A DNA stretch of 41,011 nt, taken from Candidatus Eisenbergiella intestinipullorum. GTDB lineage: Bacteria; Bacillota; Clostridia; Lachnospirales; Lachnospiraceae. The stretch lies in contig DWWH01000089.1 in the NCBI GenBank assembly GCA_019119815.1, forward strand, positions 1 through 41,011, in the 5' to 3' direction. Positions 17,192 through 24,692 of the stretch are shown piece by piece. The notes beneath the pieces were generated by a model. That model searched no databases, was not told where the DNA came from, and saw nothing but the letters and a program-made list of their open reading frames with translations. Positions within the stretch are counted from its first letter, which is position 1. Each line of letters begins with the position of its first letter. A program made the position numbers and the translations under genes.

Positions 17192-18455
17192 TCCCGGTGG
17201 CGCCCGTCATGATCAGACCATCCACAGCCTGCAGCGCATGATAGGCGTCATTTTCCGCAAGCGTCTCCCCGATATTCCAGCCAAGCGCGCGGAGCTTCTG
17301 TGCCGTTTTTCCGTCCACCATGCCGCCCGCGGCATCCGTCGGCCCGTCCGTTCCGTCCGATCCCAGAGAAAACAGCAGGACCGCTTCCTTTCCATCCAGG
17401 AAACGGGCGGCACTCAGGGCAAGCTCCTGATTTCTTCCGCCAAGTCCCTTCCCCGTCACCTTCACCACCGTCTCTCCGCCCGCGATCAGGGCAAAGGGCC
17501 GTTCATAATCCGGGCTGTCCGCAAGCAGGGCGATCCGCCTTCCCTCTTCCGCTGCCTCTCCCTGCATGCAGTCGGTGAGAATATGGGCGTGATAGCCCAG
17601 CTCCTGCGCATGTCCGGCCGCGGCCCGGCACAGCTCGCGGACGCTTCCCACCACATGATTTTCCACCGGCCAGCCTCTTTTCGAAAGCGTCTTTCCGGCA
17701 TGCTCCGCCGCTTCCGCCCGCATAAGAACGTTTTCCACAGGCTCCGAAAGCTTCAGCCCATACTTTTCCACCATACGGAGCGCATCCTGTGCGCTGCTGT
17801 CATCCGGATACGTGAGGCCGGAAGCGATCATATCCTCTCTTCCTCCCACCACGTCGGAAAGGATGATGGAATATGCCTTTTCCGCCTTCAGGTATCCGGC
17901 CAGCTTACCTCCCTTGACCGCCGACAGCTTCTTGCGGAGCAGATTGATCTCCGTAATATCCGCCCCGCAGCGAAGCAGCTGTCCCGTCACCTCCTGAATA
18001 TCCGAAAGGGCAAGCCCTTCCTCCGGCAGCTCCAGAAGCGCGGAACCGCCGCCGGATAAGAGAAACAGAACCGTATCCTCCTCTCCTGCCTCCCGCACAA
18101 AGCGGACGGCCTCCCGGCCCGCCTTTACGGAATTTTCATCCGGCACGGGATGTCCGGATTCCATGATTTCAAAATGCGGAAGCGCTCCCTTCCCGTGGCC
18201 GTACTTGGTCACCACAAGCCCCTTTTCCAGCCGCGCTTCCTTCTGCCCTTCCAGCCATCTTCCCGCGGCCTCCGCCATCACCCAGGCCGCCTTTCCGACG
18301 GCAAGGACGAATATCCGGCCGCGCAGCGTCAGCTTTTCCAGCGCCTCCTGCACCGCTTTGTCGGGCAGGACATCCGCCAGGGTTTTTTGAATGATCATTT
18401 CCGCATGGCAGCAAAGCTGCGTCCTTTCCCTCCGGCTCTTCTTCTGTTCCTCCAT
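17154..18455 (-). CDS. Type-2 glycerate kinase (MOFRL family)
   Basis: Phosphorylates D-glycerate, in this family generally to 2-phosphoglycerate, feeding products of sugar-acid breakdown into glycolysis. The 433-residue protein shows the DUF4147 N-terminal domain: VLAVGKAAWVMAEAAG, then SGHPVPDENSVKAG, LFLLSGGGSALLELPEEGL, and the LRKKLSAVKGGKLA and SDVVGGREDMIASG loops. The C-terminal MOFRL domain has LIAGGETVVKVTGKGLGGRNQELALSAA and SLGSDGTDGPTDAAGG, and ends near TGTNVNDV. All signature parts are present and the length is typical. ATG 18455 follows GGAGGGAAAGGCG. It converges on and overlaps the AraC gene by 38 bases. Glucuronate released by GH115 does not lead directly to glycerate, so a link to that gene is only positional. 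Confidence 0.93.
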   Translation of the reverse strand: MEEQKKSRRERTQLCCHAEMIIQKTLADVLPDKAVQEALEKLTLRGRIFVLAVGKAAWVMAEAAGRWLEGQKEARLEKGLVVTKYGHGKGALPHFEIMESGHPVPDENSVKAGREAVRFVREAGEEDTVLFLLSGGGSALLELPEEGLALSDIQEVTGQLLRCGADITEINLLRKKLSAVKGGKLAGYLKAEKAYSIILSDVVGGREDMIASGLTYPDDSSAQDALRMVEKYGLKLSEPVENVLMRAEAAEHAGKTLSKRGWPVENHVVGSVRELCRAAAGHAQELGYHAHILTDCMQGEAAEEGRRIALLADSPDYERPFALIAGGETVVKVTGKGLGGRNQELALSAARFLDGKEAVLLFSLGSDGTDGPTDAAGGMVDGKTAQKLRALGWNIGETLAENDAYHALQAVDGLIMTGATGTNVNDVTVLLRG

Positions 18456-18509
18456 CGCCTTTCCCTCCTTTTACGGCTCTCTGTCCTACAGGATTCTGCC
18501 GTCACCTCC

Positions 18510-18515
18510 ATTATA
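18510..18515 (-). promoter_or_regulatory. -10 box upstream of the glycerate kinase gene
   Basis: The minus strand reads a perfect TATAAT, 55 bases upstream of the start codon at 18455. The -35 region at the right distance is poor (TGGCTT-like), so activity may need an activator. The rest of 18456-18730 holds the divergent 5'-nucleotidase promoter and no credible gene. Confidence 0.45.
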
Positions 18516-18630
18516 GCCATTTCACCCGGAAAAGCCATCATGAAAATTTCTCCTTTCTCGGCCCTTTTCTTCCTTTTCATACCAGTCACTCCCTTTTTTA
18601 TCCTTTCGTCCGTTTCGGCAGGCATCTCCC

Positions 18631-18659
18631 TTGTGTTTTTCATTTTTCAACGATAAAAT
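18631..18659 (+). promoter_or_regulatory. Promoter of the 5'-nucleotidase gene
   Basis: TTGTGT (18631-18636) and TAAAAT (18654-18659) with a 17-base T-rich spacer, 71 bases upstream of the ATG at 18731. The start codon is preceded by GGAGG. Confidence 0.6.
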
Positions 18660-18730
18660 GGAACGTATATCCGGGAGCTGCGGACATAAGGGAAGCAGAT
18701 GGGATCCCGGGGATTGGAGGTTTCATTCAG

Positions 18731-20407
18731 ATGAAAAAAGGGAAACTGACCGGCCTGCTGCTTAGCTTCTTCTTTTCCGTATCCCTGTCGGCTACGGTTT
18801 TTGCCGCGCCGGCCGCTGCGGACCAAACAGCCAATACGGAGCCAATCGTCATTCTGCACACCAATGATGCGCACTGCGGTATCGACGATTCCATCGGCTA
18901 TGCGGGGCTTGCCGCCTGTAAGGCGGAAATGGAAGCCGGCTACGGCGCGGACCGCGTCACGCTGGTGGATGCCGGAGATGCCATTCAGGGAGGCGCCATC
19001 GGCACTTTGAGTGACGGCGCGTTCCTGGTGGACATCATGAACCAGCTCGGCTATGACATCGCCGTACCCGGGAACCATGAATTTGACTATGGAACCGAAA
19101 ATTTCCTTGAGCTTGCGCAGGAGAGGGCCGATTACTCCTATCTCAGCTGCAACTTCCTGGATCTCAGAACGGGCGCTTCCGTCCTGCCTCCTTACCGGAT
19201 TCTGGACTATGACGGCGTACAGGTCGCCTATGTGGGGATTTCCACGCCGGAAAGCCTGTCCAAAACGACGCCTGCCTATTTTCAGGATGAAAACGGCAGC
19301 TTCCTCTACAGCTTCTGCCAGGGAGCGGACGGCGTGCCGCTCTATACGGCCGTTCAGACCGCTGTGAACGCGGCAAGAACAGAGGGCGCGGATTATGTGG
19401 TGGCAGTCGGCCATCTGGGAAACGGCGGGATCACCCCGGCGTATACCTCCGAGGCGGTTATCTCCCATACCACCGGAATCGATGTATTTATCGACGGCCA
19501 TTCCCATGAGGCCTGTGAGCGCACCGTCGCGAATGCCTCCGGAGAAGATGTCCTTCTGGCGCAGACCGGAACCAAACTCGCCGCCATCGGCAAAGTCGTG
19601 ATCGATCCCGCGACCGGCGAAATCAGTGCGGAGCTCATCACAGATTACACAGAAAAAGATCCTGCCACAGAGGTATTTATTCAGGCGCTGGAGGAGGGCT
19701 TCAGCGATATCCTGAATCAGGTCGTGGCAACCTCTGAGGTAACCCTTACCACAGCCGATCCCGCCACCGGCGAAAGACGGATCCGCAACGGGGAAACCAA
19801 TCTGGGCGATCTGGTTGCCGACGCGTACCGCATCGTCATGGATGCCGATATCGGAATGGTGAACGGCGGCGGCATCCGTGCCGATATTGAACCCGGAGAC
19901 GTGACCTTTGAAGATATCATCAACGTACACCCTTACGGCAATGAAATGTGCGTTGTGGAAGCGACCGGTCAGGAAATTCTGGACGCGCTTGAGCTTGGCG
20001 TGATGAATTATCCTCTTGAGGACGGCGGCTTCCAGCATGTGTCCGGCCTCACCTTCTCCATCGACGTTTCCGTTCCTTCCTCCGTGGCGCTGGATGATAC
20101 GGGAGCCTTCGTGGGCGTGAACGGCGCGTACCGCGTCACTGACGTGATGGTAAACGGCGAGCCTCTGGATCTGAACAGGACCTATACCGTCGCTTCCCAT
20201 AACTACATGATCAAGGAAGGCGGCAGCGGCTTCAACATGTTCATGGACAATACGCTGATTCAGGACTGCACCATGCTGGATAATCAGCTTCTGATCGATT
20301 ACATCACCGATTATCTCGGCGGCACCATCGGAAGCGGATATGAGAACCCTTACGGAGAGGGCCGTATCCGGATCATCAATTCCGCGGAAGCGCAGGCTGC
20401 GGCCTGA
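18731..20407 (+). CDS. Secreted bifunctional metallophosphatase / 5'-nucleotidase (UshA-like)
   Basis: Removes phosphate from extracellular nucleotides, as known for UshA/YfkN-type enzymes. The 558-residue protein starts with a signal peptide: KKGK, a hydrophobic stretch to about residue 24, and a likely cleavage after FAAPAAA. The metallophosphatase domain shows ILHTNDAHC (D46, H48), DAGDAIQGG (D83), GNHEFD (N115, H116), the VAVGHLGNGG histidine and the DGHSHE metal ligands. The C-terminal nucleotidase domain (about 340-540) has NLGDLVADAYR, NGGGIRADI, the HPYGNEM loop and ASHNYMIKEGGSGF for base stacking. No LPXTG motif or transmembrane anchor follows, so it is predicted to be released. ATG 18731 has GGAGG 11 bases upstream. 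It is a single-gene unit between its own promoter and two hairpins. Confidence 0.93.
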   Translation: MKKGKLTGLLLSFFFSVSLSATVFAAPAAADQTANTEPIVILHTNDAHCGIDDSIGYAGLAACKAEMEAGYGADRVTLVDAGDAIQGGAIGTLSDGAFLVDIMNQLGYDIAVPGNHEFDYGTENFLELAQERADYSYLSCNFLDLRTGASVLPPYRILDYDGVQVAYVGISTPESLSKTTPAYFQDENGSFLYSFCQGADGVPLYTAVQTAVNAARTEGADYVVAVGHLGNGGITPAYTSEAVISHTTGIDVFIDGHSHEACERTVANASGEDVLLAQTGTKLAAIGKVVIDPATGEISAELITDYTEKDPATEVFIQALEEGFSDILNQVVATSEVTLTTADPATGERRIRNGETNLGDLVADAYRIVMDADIGMVNGGGIRADIEPGDVTFEDIINVHPYGNEMCVVEATGQEILDALELGVMNYPLEDGGFQHVSGLTFSIDVSVPSSVALDDTGAFVGVNGAYRVTDVMVNGEPLDLNRTYTVASHNYMIKEGGSGFNMFMDNTLIQDCTMLDNQLLIDYITDYLGGTIGSGYENPYGEGRIRIINSAEAQAAA

Positions 20408-20419
20408 CGGCAGTCACAC

Positions 20420-20448
20420 CGGAAGCAGGCTTCGGAAGGCTGCTTCCG
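20420..20448 (+). terminator. Hairpin after the 5'-nucleotidase gene
   Basis: CGGAAGCAG (20420-20428) pairs with CTGCTTCCG (20440-20448). The loop itself contains CTTCGGAAG. No T-run follows, so it may stabilise the 3' end or work with the hairpin downstream. Confidence 0.45.
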
Positions 20449-20470
20449 AAAAATATTGACGCAGCTATCA

Positions 20471-20501
20471 GAAAGGAGGCGAATCCGGTTCGCCTCCTTT
20501 C
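20471..20501. terminator. Strong 13-bp hairpin between convergent genes
   Basis: GAAAGGAGGCGAA (20471-20483) pairs perfectly with TTCGCCTCCTTTC (20489-20501) around a TCCGG loop. It sits between the convergent 5'-nucleotidase and subtilisin genes. Neither side has a good T-run, so termination is likely but not proven. The remaining part of 20408-20648 holds no credible gene. Confidence 0.55.
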
Positions 20502-20648
20502 CAATAAAAAACATGCATCCCGTCGTCATAAGACGTCCCTTTTGGGCCAAGATGTTTTCCTACAGGATATATCGTTTGACCTTCCTTCCAGATCTGAGTA
20601 CATGCTGACAGGCAGCCAGGTCTGCATCAATGCCGGCCCTGGCGTCGT

Positions 20649-22508
20649 TCAGCCTTCCGGCAGGCTGTCCTCTACACACAAAGCTCCATATCCAACCCTG
20701 TCGTTCGGATACCGTTCCTCTCCCCTGACCCTCCTGGCTCCGCACCGGAGAAAGGCCTTCAGCTTCTCTCCATAGAGGTAGGGATCGTTTCCGCGCACGA
20801 TTCCCCATTCCATGAAAAGCGCGGCGGCTCCGGTCACCAGCGGAACCGCGAAGGAGGTTCCGGTGTAAGCCTCATGGCCGCCTCCCGCGCGGGCGGTGAC
20901 AATATCTACGCCGGGCGCGGCCAGATCCGGCTTGACTTCGGGAAAGCCGGGAAGCTCCTCCCGGCCCCGCACACCGCGGCCGGAAAAATCCGCGTAGGCG
21001 TCATAATCTCCCTGAATCGCGCCCACCGTGATGAGCTTTTCCGCCGTGGAGGGGATGGTCATCGTCAGCTCCGGCGTGGGAGCAAAGAAACGGGTATCCT
21101 CCGTGCGCACCGCCTGGCCCGGCAGGTACATCTGGAATTCTCCCGAAACGATATGTACCGGCTCCAGCAGGAAGGTCCAGATTCCGGCATTAATAAAGCT
21201 GTCAACAGGAAGAAAATCAAAGTAGATCTCCTGGTTCACCGAATAGGGCGAGGGTTCCCCCACATAGATCAGAAGCTGTGTCTGCTCCACCGTCACCGCC
21301 GTCCGGCCGACCCGGTCCACAGGCACGTCGATCCGCTGTCCGGACGGAGCAAGAAGGGCGATCCGGAACCGGTCTGAAAAGTTCTTCCAGAGCTGGACGT
21401 TGATGCTGCTTTCATACTGGCCGACAGCCAGCTCCACGGCCCGATTCTGCGTAAGGCGGCCCGATACATGACCCGCAGACGCTCCCTCGTTTCCCGTTCC
21501 GGCACAGATCACGTTTTTCCACACCTCGGAGGCGTTGTCCAGGAAGCGTTCCAGCAGGGAGGAACCGTCATGCGCTCCATAGCTGTTTCCGAAGCTCAGG
21601 TTCACCGCCAGGGGCATGCCAAGCTCCTGGGCCTTTTTGAGGGCGTAGGCCATGGCCCGCATGAGCTGCGTCGTTCTGGGGTAAGAACCGCTTCCCGCCT
21701 GCCCCAGCCTGACGATCAGCAAAGACGCGCCGGGCGCGGCCCCCATGTAGCGAACGTCTGTGCTGCTTCCCGCCGCAATGGCCGCCACCGCGGTTCCATG
21801 GCCTGATCCATCCGAGCTTGGGACCCGCGGAAATCCTTCCGTCCTGCCCAGCGCAATGGCTTCGTCGATTCTTTCTTTTGTAAACTCCACGCCCATGGCA
21901 AAGCCTTCCGGCGGGTAAAAGCCCCTTTCCTCATCCGGCAGAAGCGTCTGGTCCCACAGGTACAGGATCCGGCTTCCATCCCGGTTCTGAAAATCGGGAA
22001 GAAAGTAATCGATCCCGGAGTCAAATACCGCCACCAGACATCCGGCCCCGGTCAGGCCGCCGCTTCCGAATGCGAAATCCCCGTCCCTCCTGCCGTTCCG
22101 GTATTCCGGCTCAGACAACATATCCCGAACGGCATCCTGCCGGAAAGAAAAAGCGCCGGCCCCTTCCCCCGAAAAGTCTCCCGCCGGAGGAAAACAGGAC
22201 TGACGCTTCGCGTCATATACATTGTATAAAAGCTCTCTGGGCTTTTCCACATATTCGATTTCGTCAAGTGCGGAAAGCGCCGGAATCAGGCTTTCCGGAA
22301 TCGTCACGATGGCGTATCCGGCAAGCAGTATCTCCACGCTGATGCGGCCGCCGTTCAGGCCGCTCAAATCTCCGTGAAATTTGACGATCAGCTCCCAGGT
22401 CTGCTCTACCTCATCAAACCCCACGTTCAGGGTAAGGGATTTCTCCCGTTCCTCCATCGTAGAATCCAGGCTCAGGTTCAGAATGTCCTCCAGCTTCTGA
22501 GAATCCAT
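20649..22508 (-). CDS. Subtilisin-like S8 serine protease, Csp-related
   Basis: A 619-residue protease with no signal peptide. The first 100 or so residues (ELIVKFHGDLSGL through LSALDEIEYVEKP) resemble the prodomain of clostridial Csp-type subtilisins, which act on the cortex hydrolase SleC in spore germination. The catalytic triad is complete: D163 (AVFDSGIDY), H237 (DGSGHGTAVAAIAAG) and S552 (YTGTSFAVP), so it is not a pseudoprotease like C. difficile CspC. A long insert of about 150 residues (around 340-500, a beta-rich jelly-roll-like region) lies between His and Ser, as in Csp proteins. The ATG at 22508 is preferred because GGAGGACC lies just upstream; an earlier in-frame ATG is at 22541. 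Many Lachnospiraceae have several such proteases of unproven role, so a germination function is only a family-based guess. Confidence 0.85.
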   Translation of the reverse strand: MDSQKLEDILNLSLDSTMEEREKSLTLNVGFDEVEQTWELIVKFHGDLSGLNGGRISVEILLAGYAIVTIPESLIPALSALDEIEYVEKPRELLYNVYDAKRQSCFPPAGDFSGEGAGAFSFRQDAVRDMLSEPEYRNGRRDGDFAFGSGGLTGAGCLVAVFDSGIDYFLPDFQNRDGSRILYLWDQTLLPDEERGFYPPEGFAMGVEFTKERIDEAIALGRTEGFPRVPSSDGSGHGTAVAAIAAGSSTDVRYMGAAPGASLLIVRLGQAGSGSYPRTTQLMRAMAYALKKAQELGMPLAVNLSFGNSYGAHDGSSLLERFLDNASEVWKNVICAGTGNEGASAGHVSGRLTQNRAVELAVGQYESSINVQLWKNFSDRFRIALLAPSGQRIDVPVDRVGRTAVTVEQTQLLIYVGEPSPYSVNQEIYFDFLPVDSFINAGIWTFLLEPVHIVSGEFQMYLPGQAVRTEDTRFFAPTPELTMTIPSTAEKLITVGAIQGDYDAYADFSGRGVRGREELPGFPEVKPDLAAPGVDIVTARAGGGHEAYTGTSFAVPLVTGAAALFMEWGIVRGNDPYLYGEKLKAFLRCGARRVRGEERYPNDRVGYGALCVEDSLPEG

Positions 22509-22622
22509 GCGGTCCTCCGACTTCCCGGTCTTCAGCTTCATCCTATGCCGGAAGTCCGCTTTTTATGCCGGTGCGGATGGCAGGGCATCCGGTCCGATCC
22601 CAAAATCCGGTCCGCCCGGCCT

Positions 22623-23930
22623 TCATTCTCCGGTTTGTCCGGCGTCTCCGATCATGATTTCCAGAATCTCCCGGTCCGTCTCCCGCATACCGTCCCGGCC
22701 GAGCCTTGCCACATTTTCAATGGTCCGCTCCACGCCCTTTTTCACGATGCCGTCCCCGCCGTAAAATTCCTGGCCGTTTTTGTACATATAGTAACCCAGA
22801 ATGCCCGCCTCCACAGAGGTGGCGATCTTGGCGGCGCAGGACGCCTTCGCCCCGTCGCAGATAATGCCGGAGACGTTCGCAAGCGTGTTCACGATGGTAT
22901 GATTGATCTCGTCCAGGCCGCCGCCCAGAAGCCAGGCGATTCCCGCGCCCGCACCCGCTCCGGCCGTGACGGCTCCGCAATAGGCGGACAGCCTGCCGAT
23001 GCCTTCCTTCAGATGCACCGCGGTCAGATTGGAAATCACCAGAGCCCGGTACAGCTTCTCCCGGTCCGCTTTCATTTCCTTCGCGTACTCGATCACGGGC
23101 AGAGAGGCGGTCAGCCCCTGATTCCCGCTTCCGGAATTGATGACCACCGGAAGCTCACAGCCGTTCATCCTGGCGTCGGAGCCCGCCGCAGCGGCGGCGC
23201 GGGCCCGCACCTTCACATCGTCGCCGTAGGTGGTAAGCAGCACCCGTCCCACGTTCGCGCCGTAATCTCCCCGCAGCCCTTCCTCGGAAATGGCGGTATT
23301 GTAGGAAATCTGCCTCTCCAGCGTTTCCTTCACGTCCTCCGGTTCCACCGAAACGGCGAAGTCCACGATCCCCTCTATGGTCAGGGAAGGCCCCTCCGCC
23401 TCCGCGCTCTGCGTTTCAGGCGCATAGCAGCTGCCGATTTCCTTTTTCAGAAGAGCCTTACCATCCAGCTCCTTTAAAACCACATTCGTATGCGCGCCTG
23501 CGATGCGGACCTTTCCCTTATGGCCGTCCCGTTCTCCCGTCACGATCAGATCAAAGGTCAGATCTCCCGGCGCCTGGGAAACCGTGACGGGCGTCCTTTC
23601 CAGATACCTATGTATGGCGTTCTGATCTTCCTCCGTCAGCTCCTCCAGCACCTCCAGCTGCCTCTCCTCCCTTCCGGAAATGATTCCCGCCGCTGCCGCG
23701 GCTTCGATGCCCTTCATCCCTCCGGTGTTGGGGACGATCACGCTTTTCACATTTTTAATGATGTTGCCGGAGGCCTCCACCTGCAGCGTTTCCGGTTCGC
23801 CGCCCAGCAGGCCGCGCAGGCAGGCGGCCGCATAGGCCACCGCGATGGGTTCCGTACAGCCGAAGGCGGGAACCAGCTCCCTTTTCAATATGTTCAGATA
23901 GGCCCTGTATCTTTCATCCGTTTTTTTCAT
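22623..23930 (-). CDS. L-cysteine desulfidase / L-serine dehydratase-like protein (UPF0597, CyuA-YhaM family)
   Basis: Family members are iron-sulfur enzymes that break L-cysteine (or L-serine) into pyruvate, ammonia and sulfide (or water). The 435-residue protein shows C25 in the AFGCTEPIA motif, then NIIKNVKSVIVPNTGGMKGIEAAAAAG, the NSGSGNQGLTASLPV glycine loop, LSAYCGAVTAGAGAGAG and GIICDGAKASCAAK. The cysteines in the first, fourth and fifth motifs are the probable cluster ligands. Length fits the family (about 430). The start at 23930 is chosen because AGGAGACAAAAGGAC precedes it; the open frame upstream to 24089 is low-complexity and overlaps the next gene. It is in line with the DUF523 gene upstream (148 bases apart), and the subtilisin gene follows downstream, so co-transcription is possible. 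Confidence 0.9.
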   Translation of the reverse strand: MKKTDERYRAYLNILKRELVPAFGCTEPIAVAYAAACLRGLLGGEPETLQVEASGNIIKNVKSVIVPNTGGMKGIEAAAAAGIISGREERQLEVLEELTEEDQNAIHRYLERTPVTVSQAPGDLTFDLIVTGERDGHKGKVRIAGAHTNVVLKELDGKALLKKEIGSCYAPETQSAEAEGPSLTIEGIVDFAVSVEPEDVKETLERQISYNTAISEEGLRGDYGANVGRVLLTTYGDDVKVRARAAAAAGSDARMNGCELPVVINSGSGNQGLTASLPVIEYAKEMKADREKLYRALVISNLTAVHLKEGIGRLSAYCGAVTAGAGAGAGIAWLLGGGLDEINHTIVNTLANVSGIICDGAKASCAAKIATSVEAGILGYYMYKNGQEFYGGDGIVKKGVERTIENVARLGRDGMRETDREILEIMIGDAGQTGE

Positions 23931-24078
23931 GATCTGTCCTTTTGTCTCCTGTATTTTTTCTGCAGCCGTCCGCGGGGCTTCTGCCTCTGCGTTCCTGTGC
24001 CTTTCGCCGGCTTCCGCCGGTCGGACCGTTTCCGGAAAGACGGCCCTTTTCTTTCCTTTTCCCGGACGGCATATGACG

Positions 24079-24510
24079 TCAGAGCTCATCCAGCGCTTCG
24101 TCCGTCTCCAAATAGACCCGGATGCCGTGCGCCGAAAGAAGCTGCGCTGTCATGCCGTCGCCATTTGTCATGCCTCCGGAAAAGGTCCCGTCATGGATCC
24201 GACCTTTTCCGCAGGAAGGACTTCTCGCCTTCAGCACGGCCGCCGTACATCCGAGCGTCTCCGCCAGACGGAGGGCCTCCTCCGCTCCCTTCCGGTACTG
24301 AGCGGTCACGTCCGTGCCGTCTTCCGTCAGCACCCTCTCTTCCACCCGCTCCGCCGGCGGGCGGGGCGTTGCCAGCCCTCCGTAGATCTCCGGGCAGACC
24401 GGGATCAGATGATGTCGTTTTCGCAGCTCCAGGACCCTTGCATTCGCTTCTCCTGTGCCGTTGTACCTGCAGCAGACGCCCAGCAGGCAGGCGCTCACCA
24501 GTATGTTCAT
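24079..24510 (-). CDS. DUF523 family protein
   Basis: A 143-residue protein with the full DUF523 pattern: MNILVSACLLGVCCRYNG at the start, then HLIPVCPEIYGGLATPRPP and LKARSPSCGKGRIHDGTFSG. Five conserved cysteines (three near the N-terminus, one in VCPE, one in SPSCG) suggest metal or cluster binding, but the function of the family is unknown to me. ATG 24510 is preferred because GGAAGGAG lies just upstream; an upstream ATG at 24534 would add eight residues. It has its own promoter (24547-24575) and precedes the cysteine desulfidase-like gene on the same strand. A link to sulfur or cluster metabolism is speculation from context. Confidence 0.88.
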   Translation of the reverse strand: MNILVSACLLGVCCRYNGTGEANARVLELRKRHHLIPVCPEIYGGLATPRPPAERVEERVLTEDGTDVTAQYRKGAEEALRLAETLGCTAAVLKARSPSCGKGRIHDGTFSGGMTNGDGMTAQLLSAHGIRVYLETDEALDEL

Positions 24511-24546
24511 CCGAAGCTCCTTCCTTTTTTCCATATATCCAGCGAT

Positions 24547-24575
24547 ATTCTATCATCAATGGCCCGTTCTGTCCA
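24547..24575 (-). promoter_or_regulatory. Promoter of the DUF523 gene
   Basis: Read on the minus strand, TGGACA (24570-24575) and TAGAAT (24547-24552) are 17 bases apart, 37 bases ahead of the start codon at 24510. Both hexamers match the vegetative consensus in five of six positions. Confidence 0.65.
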
Positions 24576-24619
24576 TCGCCGCAGGGAAAATGCGAATGAT
24601 GGAGGTTCCTGCTCAGCCA

Positions 24620-24644
24620 GGTCTGCGCATTCCCTGCGCAGACC
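24620..24644 (-). terminator. Perfect hairpin after addA
   Basis: GGTCTGCGCA (24620-24629) pairs with TGCGCAGACC (24635-24644) around five bases. It lies 48 bases past the addA stop and upstream of the DUF523 promoter, where a terminator is expected. No clear T-run follows on the minus strand, so termination is likely but weakly supported. Confidence 0.45.
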
Positions 24645-24692
24645 GTACGAAAACAGACCGACTGGAAGCATCCGGCCGGAAGCGACTTTTTT

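Noticed and set aside
18395..18643. An 82-codon minus-strand frame upstream of the glycerate kinase gene
   Set aside because: It overlaps the kinase start in another frame, is extremely rich in Arg/Lys/Glu, and the -10 box for the kinase lies inside it.
20350..20550. A 66-codon minus-strand frame between the convergent 5'-nucleotidase and subtilisin genes
   Set aside because: It runs through two terminator-like hairpins and into the end of the 5'-nucleotidase gene, and the protein resembles nothing known to me.
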